Below are positions 11,371-24,100 of a stretch of DNA of 64,000 nt, piece after piece. The DNA comes from Gongronella butleri (lineage: Eukaryota; Mucoromycota; Mucoromycetes; Mucorales; Cunninghamellaceae): the NCBI GenBank assembly GCA_025201375.1, contig JAIWZP010000010.1:248001-312000 (forward strand), given 5' to 3'. A model generated the notes under the pieces. It saw only the letters and a program-made list of their open reading frames with translations, had not been told where the DNA came from and ran no database searches. Made by a program: the position numbers and the translations under genes. Each line of letters starts with the position of its first letter. Position 1 is the stretch's first letter.

Positions 11371-12399
11371 ATGATTTTCTCGACAAAGATGCTCGTGGCT
11401 CTTTTTGCACTCCATGCTGTAAGACTACCCGCCCCCATGACAGCGGCAAATTCGCACTAAAATCGCGCGGGACGCGACGTCATGGCTCATCACGCGTTTT
11501 TTTTTTTTATTAGATTGGCTGGCTGTTGAGCTTCATTGGCCTGTGTGCTGCGGCGACAAGGACAGCTTCGCACTCTTGGTGGATCGTTGTCTACAATGGC
11601 GGCGTCGTCGCCATCCTCGGTGGCGTTGTGTGGAAAAAGGCGTATGCCATGATTGCACCCTTGGTAAATCCATCGTTTTCTTTCTCTTTTTTTTTTTTTT
11701 TTTGTTTCGTCATGTACGTCGATGCTAACCACCCCAGGACCCATCTGCGCGCTGCCACACCCCCTGAAGGGGGTTGCGCGCGCGCGTCTGTTTCTATTAT
11801 TTTCGTGCATTTTTGCCTCAGATGCTATCCTTGCTTGCCATCAGCATCGTGTACACGACCGAAGAAGTGGCCTATTACATGGAACACGATCACCAGGACA
11901 CCTTTTACGTCACGGGCGCCGGCGGCGTCATTTACATCATCACCAATGTGCGTCCAAAAATACAAAAAGAAAAAAAGGAGCAAAATCTGATGTTTTTTTT
12001 TTCTTTCCTACATAGTTCATGTGGCTCGTGGTGTTTGGGCTGCCGCAGAGCGATAAGCTAACGTTGTTGCAAAATTCTTCAAGTGCCAAGCGCGATGAAG
12101 AAGCTGCCATCGACAACGACGATGCGCCATCCAAGATTGAAGCGTCTGCCGACGCCGTGGACTTGGAAAACACCGTGTTCGTGTCGCCACACGCCGAATT
12201 TAAGATCCCGGTCGTCGCGCTGCACGCGTATGGCGCGAACCCAGACGATCCCAACGAATTGTCTTTTGAAAAGGGCGAAATCCTCTACATTCACGAGAAA
12301 AAGGGCTCATGGTGGCAAGCAAAGAACGCCAAAGGCATGTTTGGCATGGTGCCATGCAACTTTTTTGAGAATTTGCCCACCCAGAATGACGCCGCTTGA
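11371..12399 (+). CDS. SHO1: SHO1 osmosensor, four TM helices plus SH3 domain
   Basis: Plasma-membrane adaptor of the high-osmolarity (HOG) MAPK pathway; its SH3 domain recruits Pbs2-type MAPKK. Four exons: 11371-11418, 11514-11663, 11822-11947 and 12016-12399, giving 235 aa, with every junction in phase 0. Helix 1 crosses the exon 1/2 joint (LVALFALHA + IGWLLSFIGL). Helices 2-4 are IVVYNGGVVAILGGVVW, MLSLLAISIVYTTEE and GGVIYIITN + FMWLVVFGL. A ~65-residue acidic linker leads to the SH3 at about 174-229, with ALHAYGANPDDPNELSF, the WW pair in GSWWQAKN, and GMVPCNFFENL. The protein is shorter than yeast Sho1 (about 367 aa, from memory), mainly in the linker. Intron 2 has a 17-T tract. Confidence 0.93.
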
Positions 12400-12704
12400 T
12401 GGTTTGATGGTGCATCGATCAAAAACAGGTGCCACAAGGGAAAAAAAAAATAGTGACCTTTTTGCATTGTTTCCCATCCATATCACGCCTTTAGCCTCTC
12501 TTTTTGTTTTAACACCTTCCCATGCGCCAAAAGACGGGGGCCGGGACGCGACAACACTTTGCTCGGCCCCTTTTCCTTCTCGTCCTACCCACGTTTTATC
12601 ATCTTTTATACACCTTAGTATTTGGAAATATGTTTTTTTAATGATATGATACGAAAAGCCTCAATAAAAAAAGGGGAAAAAAGAACAGAAAAATCAAAAG
12701 GGAG
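12400..12704. other. Convergent 3' region, SHO1 and 119-aa orphan
   Basis: Short convergent spacer. It contains 'caataaaaaaa' near 12662, which could serve as a polyadenylation signal on the plus strand. No gene seen. Confidence 0.4.
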
Positions 12705-13175
12705 CTACTCCAGTCGTGAAAAGGCAGGTTTCTTCATGGGCTTATATAGACCTTCGCGCAAAGGGGGCGGTTTGGCATGATAATAGATGGACGACGGCAT
12801 GCGACGTGTCGTTAGCCACTTTGTCTCTTCATCGATCAAGGAGATGTCCCTGTTGGCCGAGCTGTTCTCCCACAGAGGCTCCAAATGGATCAACTGAAAG
12901 AAAGAAAAAAAAAAAGGGCAAAAAAAGGAGAGCGTGTCGCGTCGTCGTCTTAATTCATGCCACTTTGATACATGTCTTTTTTTTTTTTTCTGTGAAAACC
13001 TTACATCATCACCGACTTTTGTACGAGCTGGCGCATTGGCGGCGTCAAAAAGCACCTCGTACGTGGTGCCACAGGCCGAATGCTCATTGGCCCAAGGCAA
13101 ATACTCCTTGGAGGACGCCAATGCCACCAACGATTTATTTTGCTGTGTCGTGCGTGACAAGACGTTACGGATCAT
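12705..13175 (-). CDS. Small protein of unknown function (119 aa)
   Basis: Not recognised. Two exons, 13005-13175 and 12705-12893, joined in phase 0 through an intron with a GTAAGG donor and a T-rich TTTCAG acceptor. The start is ATG 13175, preceded on this strand by a T/CT-rich leader. The N-terminus (MIRNVLSRTTQQNKSLVALA) is basic, lacks acids and could be a mitochondrial presequence. The rest is hydrophilic, with a Trp at LEPLWENSSANRD and a Pro/Lys-rich end (KPPPLREGLYKPMKKP). No transmembrane segment is visible. It could be a small mitochondrial accessory subunit, but that is speculation. Confidence 0.55.
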   Translation of the reverse strand: MIRNVLSRTTQQNKSLVALASSKEYLPWANEHSACGTTYEVLFDAANAPARTKVGDDVRFSQKKKKRHVSKWHELRRRRDTLSFFCPFFFSFFQLIHLEPLWENSSANRDISLIDEETKWLTTRRMPSSIYYHAKPPPLREGLYKPMKKPAFSRLE

Positions 13176-15040
13176 GGTCAATTGGTGTGTGAATAAAATA
13201 AAATAAAAAAGTAAAAAAACTCCAGAGGAGATGAGAAAAAAATGCGAAGCAAAAGAAAAATGGATCCAAGATCAATTGATATAGCCCAAAAGGCTCACCA
13301 GTTTTCCCATTCATGCAAACAACCATAGCCAATGAGCACACCCGACAAGAGTCAAACAATGCCACACATCTCCATTGGGTGTCAATGGATGGAGCCACAC
13401 ACACTAAGCGAGCTTTTGGCTCCCACGACAATCACCTAGGATGATTCTGCCGTCCTCCCAATGGCGTCACGGCGCCCAATTGGGCTACCTTTTTGATGTG
13501 ATCTGCGCTTTTTCGCTTCATACTCACACACACACACACACACGACCACCCAACCATTGGCCCCAATTTGGCAAATTCTAAGACAACAATGTCACCTAAA
13601 AAAAAAAAAAGTGGCATGCCAACACTGTGACCCATGGCTCGCTCTCCTTTTTCTCTTTCTTAAAACTCTTCTTTTAAATCATTATTTGCGACCCCCCTTT
13701 TGCAACCCCCCCCTCTCCTCACATCTTATCTCATGGGGATCGTCAAGGTTTGCCCAACAAACAGGCCATGGCTGGGTCGATACCCCCTCTTCCCAGCCAA
13801 TCGCCTCGTCCATCAAGCCGCAACTAGCAAAATCCCCCCTTTTCCCCATCTTTTTCGGCACTCACACGCCCAGGCCATACCCCTTGGGGACATGCTTCCG
13901 TGTGTGTGTCATCGTGTCATCGACGCGTTGGAAAAAAAGAGAGAGACGTGTATTGAAAATGCAACGCTTTCCACCTGAACAAGTATGAAAAATTGGGAAA
14001 TGGCGCGCATTGGCTGAAAAAAAAATCGGATTCAAAAGGGCGGGGAGAGCTGGAAAAAAAAAAGAAAGAAAAAGGGTCCGGCCACCGGACAGGACGCGTG
14101 GGGCTTGGGTGACATCATCAGAAAATAGGGGGCCCATGCAAAAACACCAATTTCCTCAATTGGCGCGCCGCCGAAGATGCCTGCAGGCCCAGCCGCTGTA
14201 GCTTCACGCTCAGAAAAAAAAATTGTCATCATAAAAGGTGTTTCCGTCCCCCCCGCGAATAGGATTCCGGCCTGCTTTATCAGCTTTTTTGCAAAAGCTG
14301 CCCTGCTGGCCCTGCCACGCAGACAACGCAGGCCATGCCAGCCAACCTTATTATGCATCTGATTTCCTTCCTCCTTTGCACACCCCCAACATTGCCTTCC
14401 CCGCTTACTTTTTCAATAGCAAATGACAATGACGCTGCCTCGTAATAAAATGAGGGGAAGCAATTCCCACACTCGTCAGCCAGCTGTCAAGCGCCGAGAG
14501 CGGGCGGGGGGGGAGAAAGCAGCAATTCCAAGCGTCGCAAGGGACCAAACGTGTCAGGAGGGAGCTTGCCCGCCCCCTTGATAGATCGAACGAACAAACA
14601 AGAGAAGCGAGACAACGAGGAATATTCTGTTCAATTTCACTTTTCAGACGAAATTCCTCCCCACACTCTCTAAATGTTTGCAAGCGGGGGAGTGATTGCG
14701 ACGCGTCGTCGTCAGCCCTCGGTGTCGCCTTTTTTTTTTTTTTTGTGCTGACAAGCAAAAGGGCGGGATTCACGTGTGGGTGATGCATTATAGATTGGCT
14801 CATCATCACGGCGGGTATGCGATGGAAGAATAAAAAAAGAGACAGGGCATAAGAACTTTAAAACGGAGCGTGACGCGCATGTTACACCTGGCCAACAAGC
14901 AGGGGCGAACGAGCAAAAGAGACCGAGCAAAATGGGGGGAGTCAAACAATGAAAGGGCAAAAGGGAGAAATGCCCTAAAGCCAATCCCGAAAAAGGGCTG
15001 ACCAACGTTTATCCGCCGCACCCATCCAACAAGCCAAGTG
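13176..15040. other. Intergenic, no supported gene
   Basis: Contains a (CA)10 microsatellite at about 13524-13543. A CT-rich plus-strand leader (13635-13732) is followed by an 81-codon ORF (13733-13978) with no recognisable content. Several T or A runs occur. Minus-strand open segments at 13260-13630 do not splice into a sensible product. Confidence 0.45.
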
Positions 15041-15048
15041 TATAAAAG
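15041..15048 (+). promoter_or_regulatory. TATA box of citrate synthase
   Basis: TATAAAAG lies exactly 100 bases upstream of the citrate synthase ATG, with a pyrimidine-rich leader between. A TATA box and CT-rich leader fit a strongly expressed gene. Confidence 0.6.
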
Positions 15049-15140
15049 TGGCATGCGCCGCCCCCCCTCCCCATTTTAAAAATTTTTTTCTTTTGATTTT
15101 TTTTTCTTCTTCTTTACCCACCTCTCTCTCTCTTATTAAT

Positions 15141-16986
15141 ATGTCTGCCCTTCGTGCTTTCTCTGCCAACCTGGCCAAGGCTAGCCGCCCTGCCATGCGT
15201 CTCAACGCCACCCGCTCCTATGCCTCGCAAGTCAAGGTAAAAAAAAAAAACGATATTTTTTTTCGCGAGGACGCGCTTTTCAGCATGTCAAACCAGGTTG
15301 CTGAAACTTTTTTTCTTTTTTTTTTCGCTCGTCACAAGTCCTTGAAGGAGCGCGTTGCCGAATTGATCCCTGAGCGTCAGGAGGAGGTCAAGTCCTTCAA
15401 GAAGGAATATGGCTCCAAGGTCCTCGGCGAGGTCACCGTCGACCAGGCCTATGGTAAGATCAATTGCGATTGAGCGAGCGAGAGAATCACTGGCGCGCCA
15501 TTTGCTGGCACGCCATGGGTATGTGTTTAGCGAGAAACATGGCTCATTTTCTCGCTTTGTTTTTTTTAAAAAAAAAGGTGGTATGCGTGGTGTCAAGGGC
15601 CTCGTTTACGAAGGTTCCGTCTTGGACGCCGAGGAGGGCATTCGTTTCCGTGGTTTGACCATCCCCGACTGCCAGCAGCAATTGCCCGCTGCCGAGAAGG
15701 GTGGCGAGCCCCTCCCCGAGGCTCTTTTCTGGCTCTTGGTCACTGGTGAGGTGCCCACTGCCGAGCAGACCAAGGCTCTGTCTGCCGACTGGGCTGCCCG
15801 TGGCAACTTGCCCGAGTTTGTTGAGGATCTGTTGGACCGCTGCCCCAAGACGTTGCACCCTATGTCGCAATTCTCGCTTGCTTTGAACGCCCTCCAGCAC
15901 GACTCCAAGTTTGCCCACGCCTACTCGGCCGGCATCCACAAGTCGCAATACTGGGACCCCACCTTTGAAGACTCCATGGACATGATTGCCAAGTTGCCCA
16001 AGGTTGCTGCGCGCATCTACCAAAACGTGTACAAGAATGGCCAGACCGGCGATTTGGATCTGGACAAGGACTACTCGTACAACTTCTCCAAGTTGCTCGG
16101 CTATGCCGACAACAAGGAATTCGTCGAGTTGATGCGTCTGTACCTCGTCATCCACTCGGACCACGAGGGTGGCAACGCCTCGGCCCACACCACTCACTTG
16201 GTCGGCTCCACCTTGTCCGACCCTTACTTGTCGTTCGCCGCCGGTCTCAACTCGCTCGCCGGTCCCCTCCACGGTCTCGCCAACCAGGAAGTCCTCCGCT
16301 GGACCCTCAAGATGCAAGAGGCCGTCGGCGTCAATGCCTCGGATGACGACATCAAGAAGTACCTCTGGGACACCCTCAACGGTGGCCGTGTCGTCCCCGG
16401 CTTTGGTCACGCCGTCCTTCGCAAGACCGACCCCCGCTACATGGCCCAGCGCGAGTTTGCCCTCAAGCACTTGCCCGAGGACAACCTCTTCAAGCTCGTC
16501 TCGCGTCTCTACCACATCATCCCCGGTGTTCTCACTGAGCACGGCAAGACCAAGAACCCCTGGCCCAATGTCGATGCCCACTCGGGTGTCCTCCTCCAAT
16601 ACTACGGCCTCAAGGAGCAGGATTACTACACCGTCTTGTAAGTTTTTATTTTTTATTTTTTTTTTTTTTTTTTTTTTTGAGCTGGGCGAGGGAAAAAGCC
16701 ATGGGTTGCCAGTCCCCCGCCCCCTCCCCCCAGCGGGATTGTGTGTGCCTGGGTGGCTTTCTTTCGCCGCCAAATGCTACCAAAAGCGGGCTCTCCAGAA
16801 TTGATAATCTTGCTGTTATCGCTTGACTGACAAAAATTTTGAATCTTTTCCATTTTTAGGTTCGGTGTCTCGCGTGCCCTGGGTGTCACTGCTCAATTGA
16901 TCTGGGACCGTGCCCTTGGCTTGCCCTTGGAGCGCCCCAAGTCTTACTCCACCGCCGCCTTGAAGAAGATGTTCGGTGCCCAATAA
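15141..16986 (+). CDS. CIT1: Citrate synthase, mitochondrial
   Basis: Condenses acetyl-CoA with oxaloacetate in the TCA cycle. Four exons: 15141-15236, 15339-15453, 15578-16637 and 16860-16986, giving 465 aa. Exon 1 encodes a matrix presequence ([20 protein letters not shown]). Catalytic signatures are complete: the first His in [11 protein letters not shown], the second in [15 protein letters not shown], and the Asp in [14 protein letters not shown]. The last exon joins YYTVL to FGVSRALGV. The C-terminus (KMFGAQ) is not a peroxisomal SKL signal. Codon use is strongly biased (CTC/TTG Leu, GGT/GGC Gly, AAG Lys), as expected for a highly expressed gene. Intron 3 carries a T25-type run. Length is normal for the family. 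Confidence 0.98.
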
Positions 16987-17323
16987 GCGCGCCCATTTCT
17001 CCCCGCCAAAAACATCCTGCATCCCTTCACTACCAACAACAAAACATCCCCCCACCCTCTCTCTCCCCCTCATCTTTGTATAGTCATCCTTCGCTCTGAA
17101 TTAAAAAAAAACATGTAATAGATCTGTTTTAAAATCAAATTGTCCCTGAAAAAGATCGCAACCTTGGGAAAAACGATCGCCTTCCAAAGCCATTGCCCAA
17201 TTTTTTTTGGGGGGGGGCGCCGACACCATGAAAAGCGAGTGACATGTGTCAATGGTCCGCCGTCCCAACAGAATTGACCGATCGCTGAGCTGTAATCCAT
17301 CCAACTCGGCAACGAGCGACAAC

Positions 17324-17354
<31 letters not shown>

Positions 17355-18779
17355 AGGACGCTCAACGCGCCGCTGGAAATATCGGAAAATGGTTGGGTAA
17401 CAACCTATAGGCAAAAAGTGCTTCCCATCTCCGTTGACATGCGTCACTTTTCATGTGCCATACATGCGTGCTCGTAAAAAAATCAAAAACTTCAAGAGTC
17501 CCTGTCTTGTTTCCTAGTACGGCATCGCGTGGCGAGGTATCTTTTGTTGAATTGTCGAGTCATCCTTCGTCTCGTTCTAATTTGGAGCCAAACGGACAAG
17601 GTCATTGCAAGAAACGCGCAAAAGAGAGTGTTGGCCAAGATTTTTACACGAATCTCTCAAGATTGGACAGATCGTTTGCCGAGAAAATTTGGCATCTTGA
17701 AAGCCCAATGTCCGTCATCAGCCATGCCAAATTTAAGGGTATTAGGATCAGTGGATCAAGAGAAATGAAACATACGGCGATTTACACCGACAAGTCAAGG
17801 TATAAATTGTGAAATATGCATTACACAATCTAAAACGCGTCCCAGTGTGAAAAGGCGAATTGGAAAACTGGGTGGTAGTCAAGTTGGATAAAGTTGCAAC
17901 TGTCAGAGGCGCGCAACGCGCAAATCAAAAATCAGGCGTCACCGAGCACCCAAACCAAAATCGAAAAATTAAGTCTCCAGAAAAGCACAAAACTCCTTTA
18001 CAAGAAAAAGGACATGGAGAAACCACGGGAAATGGCAAAAAAACAGAAATCAACCTTGCTGGTTGTCGAGCAATTTGTGATTTTGCATTTAATTTTAAAA
18101 GCGAATGGCACGAGATCAACGCACCGCAGACCTGCGCCAACGCGTCCATTAGCAAGAGATGCTCCAGGTACATGATGTGGATGCAAAAAAACGAGCAAGA
18201 ACAACCAAGCAGACACGCGTTTGCGGCGTATCAAAGTTCATAGTAAACTTTGCCGCGTGTTAGTTTTGCCAAAAAATCATCTTTTTCACAGATCATTGGC
18301 ATTTACGTACGCAGCAAGCCAAGCTCTTTCTGATGGTGTGTGCTTCTTGGTGATACACGTATTTTTCATTGAGATGACCTTCAGTCGAAAATAAAACTGC
18401 AAACGCATTTTTCACTGAGACTAGTCCATGGGCCCCTGGGGTTTATTGCTTTTTCTGCCGTTGAATGAGTGCCTGTACCCTGTCGTTGAATGACACGGCA
18501 ATCTGGGGATCCAAATTTACTCATTTTAAAATCCATGACTGCACCCCTTGATATATCGGTGAAAAATCGCGCTTTTTCCAAATCGACATGGCATGCCATC
18601 GATCAACCGCCGCGCCATGGAATTCTTCCTTTTAGGCCTTTTGGCGTCCAGGATCTCGGAAATGGCGTAAAGACCGAAGGTCCATTGAGCCGTTGACGGC
18701 AAAATCGACATTTTCCCATTAATTCACCATTTTGGCCCTGGTGCGTCAAATTATTATTCGATCAGGCTGAAAATTGATA
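16987..18779. other. Gene-free region, left part
   Basis: 3' region of citrate synthase, then about 1.7 kb of lower-GC DNA with no ORF of recognisable content. Contains a 29-A run near 17322-17350. Confidence 0.4.
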
Positions 18780-19110
18780 CGTAGACAGGGTCGCGCACGG
18801 ATGTCATTTTGTCCCCGCCCGGCAAGACCGATGCACAGGCTTTGTATATTTGCAACACGTTATCAAACATTTCAACCCCATTTTGCTCGCCGGCAGACAA
18901 GACAAACCACGGCAAGCTGGCGTGACAAAAGATGCAGAATTCGATTCTCTGTCGGATGAATCCAGCTTCACGGATGTGCGACCAAAACTGATCTCGATAT
19001 TTCATTTTCTAAGATCTGCCTTTAATCATCATTTCCTCGACAACGGCGTGGACGACCCCTGATATTTATTGCAGATTTGCTTAGCAAGAGGTGGTCAACG
19101 CATCTAATGA
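18780..19110 (+). repeat. Interspersed repeat family C, copy 1
   Basis: Diverged copy of the sequence at 19915-20260 and 43035-43400. Shared landmarks in order are 'atgtcattttg', a 'caaacattt' block, 'cggatgaa', 'accaaaactgat' and 'gacccctgatatttattgcag'. No coding content. Confidence 0.5.
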
Positions 19111-19914
19111 CATGACTCTCAGATGTCCAATGTGTAGGTTGCCAAACGGATTTGAGATCTTTGTCTGGGCTGGCCCTCCCCAAAGCGGAGGACCCTCCAG
19201 ATCCATTTTGACCTGAACCACTTTTTTTTTTTCCCAAATCTGAAAAAAAAACATTTCTTCACCAAGGACTCATCGCAGCGCCACGAAACTTTTACAGGTA
19301 ATGGATGTTGCTCCACTCTTCTCAGAAAAAAATAAAAAACCAATGGTCAATCATGCGGTTTGTCGGGAAGCACGACATTGCGGAAAATTTTGCTGTAGCC
19401 CGTTTATGGAAAAATCATTTCGCGGTGAAATCGTGATTCGATCATCCCCAAACTTTGCCACTTGGCTATTTCGGCGTCTCTCTTTGAAGGAAAAATAAAA
19501 AAACCAGAGGTTGATCGGGCCGTTTTCGAGGCATGCAGCGTTTTCAAGAATTGTCACAAATTCAATGATGACCAACACAAATCATGATTCAGATGCCTTC
19601 CAACGTATGCATTCTGATTATTTCGCCGCACCCCCTTCAGCAAGACATTGAAAGTCAGAAAATGAATGGGACGTTGTTGTTGTAAATTTGAAATCTTGAC
19701 ATTTTCACAAATACGGAATTAAACACCACAAATCATCACGGTTGGGTCGCCCAAATGCTTGACATTATTGATTGCGGCGACGCGTCTCTTTTGACAAGAC
19801 GCCCAAACAAGGAGTCGACCGAGTCATTATGCAGATGAATGCAAAATCTTGACATTTCCACAAATCCAGAATGAGCTCTCAAAATATTTCGTGGATCGCC
19901 TTGAAAAATGGCAC
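19111..19914. other. Gene-free region, middle part
   Basis: Low-complexity and diverged DNA between two copies of family C. Two segments (about 19210-19350 and 19440-19560) share 'aaaaataaaaaaccag/caatggt'-like blocks and may themselves be old repeats. No gene seen. Confidence 0.35.
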
Positions 19915-20260
19915 CGATCGAAAGAGACGCACTCGGGTGTCATTTCCTGATTGTTCGCACGCCCAATGGACGAGCTTTACACGCTTGCAAAAGTCGATCA
20001 AACATTGGACCAATTTTTAAACTCACTTTTCTCGACAACTGGAAAAGCAACCAACGGTGCTTTTGACGTGTCAAAGGTGTCTGTTGAACCTCTATCGAAT
20101 GAGACCTGTTTCACCTCACTGGATGGCCAAAGTTTGCAGAGAAAATCCACTTTTTCAACAAATGTTTTACTGTATGATAGTGTGCTTTTTTTTGTTTTCT
20201 CGGGATCTTGCTGAGGTGACAATATTGACTGATTTTTTTCACATTTGCGGAAGCTCAAGT
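19915..20260 (+). repeat. Interspersed repeat family C, copy 2
   Basis: Matches 43035-43310 over about 270 bases by eye. Shared blocks are 'gagacgcactcg/gagacacgctcg', 'gatcaaacattg', 'aagcaacc', 'acgtgtcaaa' and 'gagaaaatccactttttcaa'. It lies directly left of a family A copy. Confidence 0.6.
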
Positions 20261-20319
20261 TTGTGAGTATGGACAGGCAGACAGAGCCGAACCAGTATCA
20301 TGTCTGCCAAATCAAAATC

Positions 20320-20835
20320 GTATAATTATGCGACATTTCAAAGTCACTGCATACTGTACCAACTGGCCGAAATCTCAATGCGCGATGTCTCCAACAAAAC
20401 GCAAGCGCTTTTACGTACAGTCTTTGATCACATATTTATTTGAGATGACTCGCGCGTCGATACGTTGGGCGCCTTGGGCCGTTATCACGGGCGCCCCAAA
20501 AATGGATAAAACCTCACTCCTTTTTGCTGGGCGTGTCTTCTGGATCTTGGTCATCGGGTCCTGTATTTGAGGTACTGTAGAGGACTCTGAACACAAAAAG
20601 TCGACGAAGTCAAGTTTTTTAGAGATCGGATCACTCGGTTCTAAGAATATGCAATTTGCATAAATTCAGGGCCAAAACAGGATCAAAACGATCCTTGAAG
20701 GCTAACTCGCCGAAAACACAACGCGGCGTCACCAAACCACAAGTACTTTTACCGCGTTTGGCTGCCGATTCATTTGAGGTGACTCGCGCGTCAACACATA
20801 CATTGGCCCGTTGCCGCGATACTGGACTTTTGTTG
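20320..20835 (+). repeat. Interspersed repeat family A, distal copy
   Basis: Two successive blocks match the repeat field at the left end of the window: 'gagatgactcgcgcgtcgatacgttgggc' (compare about 474-505) and 'ggctaactcgccgaaaaca' followed by 'ccgcgtttggctgc' (compare about 719-785). The degree of divergence suggests an old family. Confidence 0.6.
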
Positions 20836-21191
20836 ATGCAGCATAACCTCGTAAAGAAGCTTTTTTTGGAACTGCAATTGCGAACCATTGAGACAGATGA
20901 GGTCATTATAAATACTGGATCGACGCTTTCAGCGCGCTTTGTTGCGTACACATCTCACTAGTATTATATCGATAAAATGATGTCGATTTTGATTAAAACA
21001 TGCAAGACTTTTGTTTTTATTCGCTTTTTTTTTTTTTTTTTTTGGCTTGCTGCAAGGGCATGCGTCATACATACCCGGTATGTATAAATGAATGGAGGGG
21101 AATTGGGTAAAAAAAAAACAAAAGCAAAAAGGAGGAATGAAATGGAAGATAGGGCAAGAAAATACAAAAAGATGAAAAAATGCGGGTTCGT
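20836..21191. other. 3' flank of the MscS-like channel gene
   Basis: T18 run near 21026 and an A-rich stretch. No gene seen. Confidence 0.4.
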
Positions 21192-24100
21192 TTAGCTGCC
21201 GTCGGCGTCGGCGGCCGTGGAAGATGATTTGTACATGCGTGTGTTGTGAGGGAGAGACGTGCTGTTGTTTTGGAAGTGCTGCTGGGAGGAGGAGCCAAAG
21301 GGATTGCCCTCGGATTGCGACGTGATGCGCTGCGCGGGCAGTTCGTAGTGGATATCAAGGTCTTGCAGCGTGTCCTTTAGCATAAACATGAAGCGATTGC
21401 GACGCTGCAGCCGCTTGCCGACGTTTTGCCAATTGCCCTTGTGCGGCAGCCAGACGGTAAGCACGAGTTTGTTGAGATCGACAATTTCCTGAAGGCGCAC
21501 ATCAAATCCAGCGGCGAATTCGCGCGGCTGCTCATTGACCCAGGCGGCGAGGCGGTCGCGCAGTGTGAAGAGCAGGTCGGTCGGCGTGCGGAAGTCGACG
21601 TTGATGGGAATGGATTCGCCCATATCAGGCGAGCGGCGCACGTTGGTGATCAGTTTGGTCATGAGGACGGTGGTGGGCGCGTACACCTTTTGTCCATCGC
21701 CCTGGATAAAGACGGTGCCTGTGATGCCCATGTTGTGCACCGTGAGCGTCACACCATCAATCAGCACATTGTCGCCTGCATCGTATGGGTGCGTCACAAA
21801 CAAAAACATGATGCTCTCAAACGCGACCTTGACCGTGTTGCTGAACATGAACGAGATACCCATAATGAACGTGCCCAGCGGCACAAGCGACGCGTATAGG
21901 TCCACGTTGAAAATGGCCATGGCGCAAATGAACAATGTCACGATTTCCGCCAAAATCAGGATGGTCGCGTCAATCTTGCCGAGAGCTTGGCTGGTGTCAC
22001 GCACGCACTGCGCCAGCTGCTTGCGCTCGCGGTAGATTTGCACCACGGTGTCGCGGAATTCGCGGCGCGTCACGTCGCCATTGCCGTCCTTGTCAAACAC
22101 CTCAAACGCATTATTTGTTTGCTCCTCGTCCTTGAAGTAAGGGCGGAAATGATGGCGCTCTAGAGTGCGGTAGCCGGCGCCCGTCACGTCGGCGCGCACA
22201 AACGGATTGTGCGGGTACGCAAGAGCAAAATACAGCTTCTTGGCCACCTTTTTCGCATAATCGTCGGAATTGATGTCCACTTTGCGCGTTTCCATGCGGC
22301 TCAGCGCTTGCGGGCGATCGGTCCAGAACACGCCTTGCACGCGCTTGTGCAGATTTGCTAGGCGCTGCTTGTCGCCATTGCCTTGCGACCCCGCTTGCGA
22401 TTGGTAGCTGCTGCTGTACCCATTGCCGCCATCCTTGCCACCTTTGAGCAGCGCCTCTTCCTCCATTGCCACCGCCATATTGTTCTTGCTCTCCTGGCGC
22501 GACCGGCGGCCCTCGGATTTGCTGAGCGAATCAAGCACTACAACCAAAAAAAAAAAAAATTAGCGCACGTCAATTGGCTTTTTTTTTTAAAAAAAAAAAG
22601 TGGTCAATTGGTTTACCCTTTAAAGCAAACTTGTTGTCGTCGATGCGGTCAGCGTAGGCAGATCGGTGGAAGCGCGTAGCTATGAAAGAAAAAAAGAAGA
22701 GGTCGGCCAAAAATAGAATTAGTTTACGCGGGGAAAAATAAAAAGAAAGCCTGGGCCTAGATTTTTGTGTGACACGGCCATAGAGAGAGAGGGGCAAATT
22801 CATGCAAGACGAATTTCATGTTGTCTTACCAATAATTTGGATGAACAGCTTTTCAAAAAAGAGCACGGTGGTGACGACAAAAATGCAAGCAAAGACGCGC
22901 CAGATGGAAGTCGAGTAACCTTGGCTCTTTACAGACTGCGAGCAGCGGGAATGAGACAATAAAAAAAAAGTCAGGGCCCTTGCTTCTACATTAATGACAT
23001 CCATGTCGCACAAGTATCACTCACCGTAAATAGAATGTCAATGAGAAAGGCCCACGAACCCCAATTCCAGGCTCCCAAGAGACAAATGGTGATGTATGGT
23101 TTCATGGCCATGTAATACTATTCATAGAAATAAGATGAGAAATTGTGCACAGCATTTTTTTTAAAGCCACAAGGATGCGCCTCGGGAGCGGAAAGGGGAT
23201 TGCGCAGCCCCCTCCTTCCACGTGTGCACCTGTTGTGTCATTTTTTTCTGGTTTTTTTTTTTTTTTTTACCTCCATGTGAGATTTGACCTTTTCCGAGCG
23301 ACGGCCCTTGACGTTTTTTGCCCAAAAGGAGACAATCGATGGGATCAGCTCGACAAAGAGGGTGGTGATCCAGCCAATATGCCACATAAACGCGGCCCAA
23401 TACATCCAAAGCTGAACGTTGCCGCGGACGTTTGGGTAATTTGGGTCTGCCAATTGCTCGGGGGTGGGTTGTGGGACCAACAGGTAGATGGCCACGGCCA
23501 CGGCAATAAAGACGGCCGAGCCACTGACGGCGAGGATGATGCGTTTCATGACGGGGGACAAAAAGTGCCAACAACATGGCTGACTCATGGCGTGCTGGAT
23601 GCGCTCGCGCGTCGTCTTTCGCCGTTTGGGCTTGTCCGGATCGTCGTTCCAATCGAATTCGTGGTCATCATCCAGATGCTTGTTCTTTTTCTCCTCTTCG
23701 TCAAAGGTATCATGGCTGCGATTCTGCAGGGTCTCGAGCTCCCTGCGCTCGTCGTCCACGTCCAATTCCTCTTCTTCGTCGTCAGAATTGCGCCGCTGCT
23801 TCCACAATGGCTCGTCCTTGAGCTGCACCGGCGTGAACGGCGTCTTTTCCTCCGTTGGCGCAGGTCCTTGCTTGCTGTACGACCCGCGTTGCGAGTGGTC
23901 GCTTTCGGCCACCGTGCTCGTCTCGCTCGTCTGTTCTTGCATCTCAATCGTGTAAAAATCATTGCTGTCCAAGCGACTAAATGGTGCAGCATCTTGTAAA
24001 AGATGAAAAAAAAGGCGTCAGCCACGCGCTTGCTGACCCAGTTTGATCCGCCATTGTTCCCCCCTATTGCTTTTCTTGACAAGTGTCCAACGTCTCACAA

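Noticed and set aside
13260..13640. Minus-strand open segments that might be upstream exons of the 119-aa gene
   Set aside because: Phases do not match the downstream exon, and one segment runs through a CA microsatellite.
13733..13978. 81-codon plus-strand ORF after a CT-rich leader
   Set aside because: No recognisable content, no splice partner, and similar ORFs arise in random sequence of this composition.
15544..16773. 409-codon minus-strand ORF opposite citrate synthase
   Set aside because: Antisense shadow of a highly biased gene; low-complexity Val/Leu/Gly-rich protein.
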